From: Streptomyces decoyicus
GTDB lineage: Bacteria > Actinomycetota > Actinomycetes > Streptomycetales > Streptomycetaceae
DNA length: 64,000 bases
Reading direction: 5' to 3'
Assembly: GCF_019880305.1 (NCBI RefSeq)
Contig: NZ_CP082301.1
Span: 4,960,001-5,024,000, forward strand
Shown: positions 26,211 to 33,105 of the stretch, in pieces
Numbering within the stretch: the stretch's first letter is position 1
How the letters are laid out: each line of letters opens with the position of its first letter
Notes under the pieces: generated by a model
What the model saw: the letters and a program-made list of their open reading frames with translations, nothing else
Told to the model about the DNA's origin: nothing
Database searches by the model: none
Position numbers and translations under genes: made by a program

Positions 26211-27149
26211 TCAGAGGGCCTTGGCGGCCTGGAGGGCCTCGCGGAGATGGCCGTCGGCGGCTTCCAGGAGGCGGGCGGCGGTGGGGCCGTCGACTCCGCC
26301 GAGGAGGGTGAGGATGGCGTTCTTCACCTCGCCGTTCGTGATGCGGAGCGCCGTCTCGATCTCCAGGTCGGTGGCGCCGGTGGCGAGCGCGACGATGCGG
26401 CGCGAGCGGGCCCGCAGCTTTTCGTTGGAGGCGCGGACGTCGACCATCAGATTCCCGTAGGTCTTGCCCAGGCGGATCATGGTGATGGTCGAGAGCATGT
26501 TGAGGACCAGCTTCTGGGCGGTGCCCGCCTTGAGCCGGGTGGAGCCGGTCAGGAGTTCGGGGCCGACCACGATCTCGATGCCGTGCTCGGCGGCCTCGGC
26601 CAGTGCGGAATCGGCGTTGCAGGACAGGCCGATGGTCAGGGCGCCCAGGTCGCGGGCGTATTCGACGGCCCCGATCGCGTACGGCGTGCGGCCGGAGGCG
26701 GAGATGCCGACGACGGTGTCCACGTCGGTCAGGCCGATGCCGGTCAGATCCTCGACGGCGAACTTCTTGCTGTCCTCGGCGCCCTCGACGGCGGTGACCA
26801 TCGCGGACGGGCCGCCCGCGATCAGCCCGAGCACCTCGGAGGGATCGGTGTTGAAGGTCGGCGGGCACTCGCTGGCGTCCAGCACCCCGAGACGGCCGGC
26901 CGTACCGGCGCCCGCGTAGATCAGCCGGCCGCCGCGGGCCATGCGCGCGGCGGTGGCGTCGATGGCGGCGGCGATCTCCGGGAGCCGCAGGGCGACGGCG
27001 GCGGGGACGGTGGCGTCCTCGCCGTTCATCGTGCGGGCGATGTCCAGGGTCGGGCGGCGGTCGATGTCGGCGAGCTCGGGCCGGAAGGCCTCGGTGGTGA
27101 GGGTGTCCAACTGGGCGCGCAGATGGGCGTAGTCGGCGGTGGAGGTCAT
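26211..27149 (-). CDS. murQ: N-acetylmuramic acid 6-phosphate etherase
   Basis: About 312 aa. A SIS-domain enzyme with RLIYAGAGTAGRLGVLDASECPPTF, the catalytic-Glu region, GISASGRTPYA, GPELLTGSTRLKAGTAQKLVLNM and MVDVRASNEKL. These are hallmark MurQ stretches. It cleaves the lactyl ether of MurNAc-6-P to GlcNAc-6-P plus D-lactate, so its product feeds NagA, encoded in the same window. It is between the RpiR regulator gene and the PTS gene, all on one strand. Confidence 0.96.
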   Translation of the reverse strand: MTSTADYAHLRAQLDTLTTEAFRPELADIDRRPTLDIARTMNGEDATVPAAVALRLPEIAAAIDATAARMARGGRLIYAGAGTAGRLGVLDASECPPTFNTDPSEVLGLIAGGPSAMVTAVEGAEDSKKFAVEDLTGIGLTDVDTVVGISASGRTPYAIGAVEYARDLGALTIGLSCNADSALAEAAEHGIEIVVGPELLTGSTRLKAGTAQKLVLNMLSTITMIRLGKTYGNLMVDVRASNEKLRARSRRIVALATGATDLEIETALRITNGEVKNAILTLLGGVDGPTAARLLEAADGHLREALQAAKAL

Positions 27150-27275
27150 GGCGTGACGGCTCTTTTCGGGTCGGGCTCGTGGGGGCCGTTGCTGTTCGGC
27201 TGCCTCGCCGCGGGGCGCCGCCGCGCCCGCCCGCGCCGCCCGGCGGCACGGGCCCGCAGCGGCGGGTCAGCGAGG

Positions 27276-28223
27276 TCAGCGCTGGTTGTTGCGTGGTGAA
27301 TGGCGGTGGGCGAGGGCCTCGTAGGAGGCAGAGAGCGCGGGGGCCGCGGTCTCGTACGTACGCTGCGCGACACCTATGAACAGGCAGTCCACGACCAGCA
27401 GCTGGCTCGTCCTGGACGACATCGCGGCGGGGCGCAGCTCGCTCTCGCGGGCCGTGGACGTGGTCAGGATGTAGTCGGCGTACGAGGCGATCTCGCCGTC
27501 CGGGCGGCCGGTGATGGCGATCGTCGTGGCGCCGTGGTCGAAGGCCACCCGCAGCGGCTCTATGACATCGGTGGTCCGGCCGGAGTGTGTGATCGCGAGG
27601 GCGACGTCACCGGTCCGCATCTGCACCGCGTTCGTCACGGCCAGATGGGGGTCCGCGTGCGCATGCGCGATCAGGCCGATGCGCAGCAGCTTCTGGACGA
27701 GGTCCTGGCCGACGAGGTTGGAGGCCCCGATGCCGTACACATCGATGCGGCGGGCACCGGCGAGCGCGGCGACGGCGGCTTCGAGCTGGGTGACGTCCAG
27801 CGCCGCGGCCGTGTCGGCCAGGCACTGCTGCTCTTCCTGCGCCAGCTTTGCGACGACGTCGACGAGGGAGTCGTCGACCGCTATGTCGGCGGTCACCGCG
27901 GGGGCGCCGCCGGCCGCCTGCTGCGCGGCGAGCGCGGCGAGGGCGAGGCGCAGATCGCGGTAGCCCGGGTAGCCGAGCAGCCGGGAGGTCCGCACGACGG
28001 TGGCTTCGCTGGTGCCCGTGCGCTCCGCGAGGCCGGTGACGGTGAGGGCGGCGCAGCCGGCCGGGTCGCTCGCGACGGTCTCGGCGACCCGCTGCATGGA
28101 GCGGGTCATCGTCGGGGCGAGGGTGCGGACCTTGGCGGCCAGTGCGGCGGGGGCGGGTGGGGCCGGGGCCGGTCGGGTCTCGACGGCCACGTCCTTGAAA
28201 GTTTCCTTCACGCTACTGCTCAC
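27276..28223 (-). CDS. RpiR-family regulator of MurNAc recycling (MurR-like)
   Basis: About 315 aa. N-terminal RpiR HTH (about 28-105: TMTRSMQRVAETVASDPAGC, GTSEATVVRTSRLLGYPGYR) and C-terminal SIS sugar-phosphate domain (about 150-290: RRIDVYGIGASNLVGQDLVQ, VALAITHSGRTTDVIEPLRVA, ADYILTTSTARESELRPAAM). It probably senses MurNAc-6-P or GlcNAc-6-P and controls murQ and the PTS gene. The GTG at 28221-28223 has no ribosome site and appears to be the transcription start itself. Confidence 0.9.
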   Translation of the reverse strand: MSSSVKETFKDVAVETRPAPAPPAPAALAAKVRTLAPTMTRSMQRVAETVASDPAGCAALTVTGLAERTGTSEATVVRTSRLLGYPGYRDLRLALAALAAQQAAGGAPAVTADIAVDDSLVDVVAKLAQEEQQCLADTAAALDVTQLEAAVAALAGARRIDVYGIGASNLVGQDLVQKLLRIGLIAHAHADPHLAVTNAVQMRTGDVALAITHSGRTTDVIEPLRVAFDHGATTIAITGRPDGEIASYADYILTTSTARESELRPAAMSSRTSQLLVVDCLFIGVAQRTYETAAPALSASYEALAHRHSPRNNQR

Positions 28224-28258
28224 GCTTGAAAAGTAATTTCATCGACGCCCGGCGTCAA
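28221..28258 (-). promoter_or_regulatory. Leaderless promoter of the RpiR gene overlapped by a TGAAA/TTTCA operator
   Basis: On the minus strand: -35 TTGACG (28253-28258), 17-bp spacer, -10 TACTTT (28230-28235), then TCAAGC and the GTG start codon. TGAAATTACTTTTCA (28227-28241) is a 15-bp inverted repeat typical of RpiR-family operators and covers the -10. This predicts a leaderless mRNA under autorepression. Confidence 0.7.
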
Positions 28259-28344
28259 TACCCTCTGTGAGTGCTGTGGACAAAGCGCATGATCCCGCCG
28301 CGGGCTGTGGACGGCGCCGATCGCCGGTGGAGGGTCGGGGGACA

Positions 28345-28716
28345 ATGGGTGGCATGGAGCTGGAACAGGCATTGCACGCCGCGCGGGCGCTGGTGCTCGC
28401 CGACCTGATGGCGGACAAGGTGGCCGACGCCGACATCGTCTCGCTCGTGGAGGATGCGGTCGTCCACCGCCGGTGGTGGGTGGAGCAATGGCCTGAAGGC
28501 GCGGCATTCGTCGCAGGACTGATAGCGCAGGACGTCCAGGACGCCCTGCTGGACCGGTACGGCCGCTGGCCGCTGTGTCCCGTGTGCACGGAGTCGGGCG
28601 ATCCCCATGCGCTCGACGTCGAACCGGAGTTGGGGCCCGATCCGCATTGGGTCTGCCCCAAGACGGCGGTCGCGGTGGCCCCGGTCGGGCAGCTGCGTGA
28701 CCCCATGGAGGGCTGA
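28345..28716 (+). CDS. Hypothetical protein with a Cys-rich (CPVC...C) segment
   Basis: About 123 aa from ATG 28345 (or ATG 28354, MELEQALHAARALVLADL). The first part is helical; the second holds WPLCPVCTESGDPHALDVEP and PHWVCPKT, a possible but incomplete zinc knuckle (three Cys plus His). No family is recognised. It is divergent from the RpiR gene and followed by the DUF4031 gene. Confidence 0.65.
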   Translation: MGGMELEQALHAARALVLADLMADKVADADIVSLVEDAVVHRRWWVEQWPEGAAFVAGLIAQDVQDALLDRYGRWPLCPVCTESGDPHALDVEPELGPDPHWVCPKTAVAVAPVGQLRDPMEG

Positions 28717-28731
28717 GGTGGTTGATGGTGC

Positions 28732-28774
28732 GGCGGGCTGACGTGGCGAACGGGCCGGCGGGCTGACGTGGCGA
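28732..28774. repeat. 18-bp direct repeat spanning the DUF4031 start
   Basis: GGCGGGCTGACGTGGCGA occurs at 28732 and 28757. The second copy contains the GTG start of the next gene, so the duplication has copied a start region. Confidence 0.7.
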
Positions 28775-29043
28775 TCTACATCGATCCGCCCACCTGGCCC
28801 GGGCACGGCCGGATGTGGTCGCATCTGGTCAGCGACCATTCCTTCGACGAACTGCACGCCTTCGCGGCCGGGATCGGCGCGCCCCGGCGGGCGTTCGAAC
28901 GCGACCACTACGACCTGCCGGCCGAGCGGTACGGCGACGCGGTGCGTGCCGGGGCCGTGGAGGTCGGCAGCAAGGAGCTGCTGCGCCGGCTGACGGCCGC
29001 GGGCCTGCGCCGACCCAAGAACCGGCCGGCGCCGCGGGGATGA
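28768..29043 (+). CDS. DUF4031 protein
   Basis: About 91 aa: MAIYIDPPTWPGHGRMWSHLVSD, SFDELHAFAAGIGAPRRAFERDHYDLP, AGAVEVGSKELLRRLTAAGLR. The DPPxWPxHGRxWSHLxSD opening defines DUF4031, a small family of unknown function often beside HD or nucleotide-related genes. The start is GTG. Confidence 0.88.
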   Translation: MAIYIDPPTWPGHGRMWSHLVSDHSFDELHAFAAGIGAPRRAFERDHYDLPAERYGDAVRAGAVEVGSKELLRRLTAAGLRRPKNRPAPRG

Positions 29044-29100
29044 GGCCGTCGGCGCGGTGGGCGTGAGGCCGTCGGCGTCGCGGGTGTGAGGCCGTCGGCG
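29041..29100. repeat. Three-copy 23-bp tandem repeat
   Basis: TGAGGCCGTCGGCG recurs at 29041, 29064 and 29087 with 23-bp period. The first copy contains the DUF4031 stop codon. It looks like slippage. Confidence 0.7.
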
Positions 29101-29226
29101 TCGGCCCGGGAGCCGTCGCCCCGCGGCACCCCCCGTACGGCCCGCTGCGGCGCGTCGTAGCGGCGGCGGGATGGCGGGCCCCCGCACGATGGGCCTGACC
29201 GCGCGCCGTACCGAAAGGGGACAGCC

Positions 29227-29769
29227 ATGTCAGCCGGCGAACCGGGCCGGGACCCGGCCACCACGCTCGACCCGGACTACAGCAGTGAGGACGCCACGGC
29301 GACCGCATGGCCCGCGGCCATCGGCGGTATGACCGAGGCGGAGATCTTCTGGCTCTCCACCGTCCGGCCCGACGGCCGTCCGCATGTCACCCCGCTGCTC
29401 GCCGTCTGGTCGGACGGCGCCCTCCACTTCTGCACCGGTCCCGGCGAACGCAAGGCCAAGAACCTCGAAGCCAACGCCCACTGCGTGCTGACGACCTCGA
29501 CGGCCGGTGGCAACGACCTGCATGCGGGGCTCGATGTGGTCGTCGAGGGCGACGCGGTGCAGGTCGGCGACGAGCCGACGTTGCGCCGGCTGGCCGAGCT
29601 CTATGAAGAGAAGTACGGCAGCGACTGGCACTTCGACGTCCGCGACGGCGCCTTCCACGGGGAGGGCAACCGGGCCGTGGTCTTCCGGGTCGAGCCGGTC
29701 ACGGCCTTCGGTTTCGGGCGGGGGGAGACGTACAGCCAGACACGGTGGAGGTTCGACGGCGGGGAGTGA
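29227..29769 (+). CDS. Pyridoxamine-5'-phosphate-oxidase-fold flavoprotein
   Basis: About 180 aa. Split-barrel motifs: AEIFWLSTVRPDGRPHVTPLLAVWSDGALHFCTGPGERKAKNL, DLHAGLDVVVEGDAVQV, AVVFRVEPVTAFGFGRGETYSQTRWRF. This group binds FMN or F420 and is often annotated as a PPOX-class oxidoreductase. The substrate is unknown. AAAGGGGAC lies upstream of ATG 29227. Confidence 0.85.
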   Translation: MSAGEPGRDPATTLDPDYSSEDATATAWPAAIGGMTEAEIFWLSTVRPDGRPHVTPLLAVWSDGALHFCTGPGERKAKNLEANAHCVLTTSTAGGNDLHAGLDVVVEGDAVQVGDEPTLRRLAELYEEKYGSDWHFDVRDGAFHGEGNRAVVFRVEPVTAFGFGRGETYSQTRWRFDGGE

Positions 29770-29823
29770 CCGGTGGGAGGAGGGGGCGGCGCCGTGGCAT
29801 CTTCCGAGGCGCGCCCCCAGGGC

Positions 29824-31101
29824 TCAGTGCTGCTGCCCCGTTGCCCCCGTTGCCTCCGCTGCCTTGTGCAAATCCGGTGCGGGGGTGGCGGCGGCCGAGG
29901 AGGCGATCAGCCGGGAGCGGCTCGTCGTGCGGTGCAGCCGGAAGGCGAGAGCCGTCGTGCCGACGGCCCCCGCGGCCAGCGCGGCGCCGGTCCAGGCCAC
30001 GGACGGGTAGCCCCAGCCCGCCCCGATGGTCAGGCCGCCGAGCCAGGGGCCGAGGGTGTTGCCGATGTTGAAGGCGGCGGTGGTGGTGGCGCCGGCCAGC
30101 GTCGGCGCGGCGTTCGCCACGTTGAACATCCGGGCGTTGAGCGCCGGGGCCGTGGTGAACGCGGTCACCCCGAGCATCAGGGAGAGCGCGATGGCGGCGA
30201 GGGGGCTGTGCGCGGTCAGCGCCAGGACGGTCAGCACGAGCGTGGACGCGATGATGCCGCCGAAGAGCGTCCCGAAGAGATGCGCGTCCGCGATCCGGCC
30301 GCCGATGAACGTACCGATCAGCGCGCCGACGCCGAAGAGCGCCAGCACCGTCGGCACCCAGCTCTCGGCCAGGCCGGCGGTGTCGGTCAGCAGCGGCGAG
30401 AGGTACGAGAAGAGCGCGAAGACCGCGGCGCCGTTCAGGGCCGTGGCGGTCAGCGCCAGCCAGACCTGCTTGTCCTTGTAGATGGTCAGCTCGCGGCGCA
30501 GCTGCGGGCGGTCGTCGCCGGTGGGCACGGCCGTACGCGGCACCAGTGCGACCACGCCGAGCAGACCGATCGCGGCCAGTCCTGAGACGGCCCAGAAGGC
30601 GGCGCGCCAGCCGGCGTGCTGGCCGAGCAGTGCGCCCGCCGGGACGCCCGCGATGTTCGCGATGCTCAGACCGCCGACCATCACTGCCATCGCGCGGGCC
30701 CGTGCGGTCACCGGCACCAGCGAGACGGCGACCGCCGCGCCGACCGCCCAGAATCCGGCGCAGGCCAGCGCGCTCACCACGCGGGAGACGAACAGCACGC
30801 CGTAGGACGGCGCCAGGGCGCCCGCCACCTGGCCCAGGCCGAAGACGGCGAGCAGCGCGATCAGGGTCGTCCGGCGCGGGAGCCGGAGCGTCGCGGCGGC
30901 GAGCACCGGGGCGCCGACCACCATGCCGATGGCGAATGCGGAGACCAGCAGCCCGGCCTGCGGAATCGAGACCTGAAGGTCGCGGGCGAGCGGCTGGAGG
31001 ATCCCGGAGAGCATGAACTCGGACGTGCCGAGAGCGAAGACGGACAGGCCGAGGACGTACACGGCTATGGGCAGGCGGGCGCGGTCGGACGGTGCTGGCA
31101 T
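29824..31101 (-). CDS. MFS transporter (DHA1, chloramphenicol/arabinose-efflux type)
   Basis: About 425 aa, twelve predicted membrane helices. It has GLSVFALGTSEFMLSGILQPLA, the GMVVGAPVLAAATLRLPRR loop (motif A-like), GGLSIANIAGVPAGALLGQHAGWRAAFW (motif C) and FNIGNTLGPWLGG. It resembles Cmx/AraJ-type drug or sugar efflux proteins. No adjacent regulator is seen and the substrate is unknown. Confidence 0.9.
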   Translation of the reverse strand: MPAPSDRARLPIAVYVLGLSVFALGTSEFMLSGILQPLARDLQVSIPQAGLLVSAFAIGMVVGAPVLAAATLRLPRRTTLIALLAVFGLGQVAGALAPSYGVLFVSRVVSALACAGFWAVGAAVAVSLVPVTARARAMAVMVGGLSIANIAGVPAGALLGQHAGWRAAFWAVSGLAAIGLLGVVALVPRTAVPTGDDRPQLRRELTIYKDKQVWLALTATALNGAAVFALFSYLSPLLTDTAGLAESWVPTVLALFGVGALIGTFIGGRIADAHLFGTLFGGIIASTLVLTVLALTAHSPLAAIALSLMLGVTAFTTAPALNARMFNVANAAPTLAGATTTAAFNIGNTLGPWLGGLTIGAGWGYPSVAWTGAALAAGAVGTTALAFRLHRTTSRSRLIASSAAATPAPDLHKAAEATGATGQQH

Positions 31102-31179
31102 ATCAGCTACTAACAGCGGTAGGACGGCTCACATTCCCGGTGGGCGCGGCCCCCGGGGGGCGGCCCGGGGGGACACGCT

Positions 31180-31872
31180 CTACGCACCCCGCAGCAGATC
31201 CAGCTCCGTGGCGAGGTTGCGCCGGGCGAGGTGTTCCCAGCGGTCGTAGCCGCGGGGGGTGTGGAACAGGCGGGGCAGCGAGAGGAGTTGGGAGAGTACG
31301 GCGGAGCGGCCGGCGAGGAAGTCGGGGTCGGGGACGAAGGCGTACTCGTCGCGGACCGCGGCGGCGTAGGCGGCGTATTCGTCGGGGGAGCCGGCGAGCA
31401 CGGCGAGATCGGCGTCACACAGGACCTCGCCGTCGGGGTCGTCGGGCGCCGGGTCGTGGGTGACGGTGAGCCGGACCAGGCGGGCGACCTCGGCCGTGCG
31501 GGCGGCGCCGATGCCCAGCTCGGGCAGTGCGCGCTCGGCGAGGGCCGCGCTGCGTTCCTCGTTCTCGGAGCGGTCCGGGCGGTAGACGGCGTCGTGGAAC
31601 CACGCCGCCAACTGGACGGCGGACAAGTCGTCGGCGTGCTCGGCCAGTTCGTCGATGCGGTAGAGGACCGCGGCCAGATGGTCGACGGTGTGATAGCGGC
31701 GTTGCGGTTCGCGCCAACGGGACAGGAGGTTGTCCGCGTACGGGGCGGGGTCGGGTGCCGTGGGGTTCTTCTTGCCGCGGGCCTCGGCGACGGTCACGGC
31801 CCAGCGCTGCCGCAGCTCCGGCGCCGGGTCGGTGCTGTCTGCCGTACGGGACACGGAAGTCATGCCAGCCAT
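31180..31872 (-). CDS. HD-domain metal-dependent phosphohydrolase
   Basis: About 230 aa. Metal ligands in QRRYHTVDHLAAVL and AAWFHDAVYRPDRSENEERSAAL (HD pair), then LVRLTVTHDP and VLCDADLAVLAGSPDEY. This is the YfbR-unrelated predicted HD superfamily, possibly acting on nucleotides. The start is ATG 31872, or the ATG three codons later. Confidence 0.85.
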   Translation of the reverse strand: MAGMTSVSRTADSTDPAPELRQRWAVTVAEARGKKNPTAPDPAPYADNLLSRWREPQRRYHTVDHLAAVLYRIDELAEHADDLSAVQLAAWFHDAVYRPDRSENEERSAALAERALPELGIGAARTAEVARLVRLTVTHDPAPDDPDGEVLCDADLAVLAGSPDEYAAYAAAVRDEYAFVPDPDFLAGRSAVLSQLLSLPRLFHTPRGYDRWEHLARRNLATELDLLRGA

Positions 31873-32105
31873 TGTGCCCCGGGCCCCGGGAAACCGGGCC
31901 GGAGGGCGGTGTCGGGTCAGGCGGGTGACGTGGTCCGGCGGGGTGGCGTGGTCCGGCGGGGCGTCCGCCCGGTGGCCGGTCGTCGGTGGCCGGTCGTCGG
32001 CCGCCGGTCATCCGGGTAGGTGTACGGGTGAGGCGTACGGGCGGATTCCGGCCGCGCCGGTGGTGAGGCGGCCCCGGGAATGCCGGATGGCGCTTACTCT
32101 GGGAT

Positions 32106-32121
32106 ATTGGACTAGACCTGT
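32106..32121. promoter_or_regulatory. dre-like DasR site upstream of cutC
   Basis: ATTGGACTAGACCTGT matches the DasR-responsive element ACTGGTCTAGACCAGT at 13 of 16 positions, one more than the site at nagKA. It lies about 100 bp before the cutC start codon. Confidence 0.65.
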
Positions 32122-32145
32122 TGTGGCGGCGGTCCGTCTCGTCAC

Positions 32146-32209
32146 GCCGTCGCCGTCGCCGTCGCCGTCTCCATCTCCATCACCCTCGTCATCATCGTCG
32201 TCGTCATCG
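32146..32209. repeat. Trinucleotide-repeat tract (GCC/GTC, then ATC/GTC) in the cutC leader
   Basis: About 64 bp of GCCGTC, TCCATC, GTCATC and GTC units lie between the dre-like site and the cutC ribosome site. It reads Val/Ala/Ile on one strand and Asp/Gly on the other, but no gene is supported. Length polymorphism is likely. Confidence 0.75.
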
Positions 32210-32223
32210 AAGGATTGGGTCAT

Positions 32224-32946
32224 ATGAGCAAGCGCGCGCTCCTGGAGGTGATCGCGCTCGGCCCGCAGGACGCGGTCGCCGCCCAGGCCGGCGGGGCCGA
32301 CCGCCTGGAGCTGGTCACGGACATGGCGGCCGATGGGCTCACCCCGCCCCGGGCCACGTTCGCGGCGATCCGGGCGGCTGTCGACATCCCGCTGCGGGTG
32401 ATGCTGCGGGCCGCCGACGGCTTCGCGGCCGGGGACGTGGCGGCGCTGTGCGAGGAGGCGGCGGCGCTGCGGGCGGCGGGCGCCGAGGAGTTCGTCCTCG
32501 GCTTTCTGACGCCGGACGGGCGGCCGGATCTCGATGCCGTGGCGGCGCTGACCGAGGTGATCGACGGCTGCCGCTGGACCTTCCACCGGGCCATCGACCG
32601 GGCCGCCGACCGGGACGCACTGCGCAAGGAGCTGTCGGCGGCGGCCGGTGCCGCGGGGCTCGACACCTACCTGACGGCCGGTGCCGCGCAGGGCGTCGAC
32701 GAGGGGCTGACGACGCTGCTGGCCGAGCAGGCGCGTACGGCGGCGGGCGAGCAAGGGTATGCGCCGCGGATCCTGGTCGGCGGCGGGCTCGGACTCGGTC
32801 ATCTGCCGGCGCTGCGGGCGGCCGGTCTCGACGCGTTCCACATCGGGGGCGCCGCCCGGCCCGCCGGCTGGTCGGCGCCGGTGGATGCGGCGGCGGTGCG
32901 GGAGTGGCGTCAGGCGCTGGACCAGCCCGTCGCGCAGCGGGCCTGA
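32224..32946 (+). CDS. cutC: CutC-family TIM-barrel protein
   Basis: About 240 aa from ATG 32224 with AAGGA upstream. Family signature: LLEVIALGPQDAVAAQAGGADRLELV, GLTPPRATFAAIRAAVDIPLRVMLR, EEFVLGFLTPDGRPDLDAV, CRWTFHRAIDRAADRDALRKELS, RILVGGGLGLGHLPAL. CutC was named for copper tolerance, but that role is doubtful, and in many genomes it lies near sugar-catabolic genes. The dre-like site upstream suggests a place in the amino-sugar regulon here. Confidence 0.92.
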   Translation: MSKRALLEVIALGPQDAVAAQAGGADRLELVTDMAADGLTPPRATFAAIRAAVDIPLRVMLRAADGFAAGDVAALCEEAAALRAAGAEEFVLGFLTPDGRPDLDAVAALTEVIDGCRWTFHRAIDRAADRDALRKELSAAAGAAGLDTYLTAGAAQGVDEGLTTLLAEQARTAAGEQGYAPRILVGGGLGLGHLPALRAAGLDAFHIGGAARPAGWSAPVDAAAVREWRQALDQPVAQRA

Positions 32947-33105
32947 CCGCCGCCCGGCGGGCCCCGGGCGCAGGTGCGCCGTCCCGGGCCACCGCACGCG
33001 CACACGCGCCCTGGGGCCCGCCGCTCGCCCGCTTCCTCAACTCCCTTCGGCGTGGCACTGTGTGACGGGTGTCACGGCAGCAGGACCGGGGGAGGGTGAC
33101 ACGGC

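Noticed and set aside
32146..32209. Trinucleotide tract as part of a coding sequence
   Set aside because: Frames on either strand give simple Ser-Pro, Ala-Val or Asp-Gly repeats without a plausible start, stop or homologous context.
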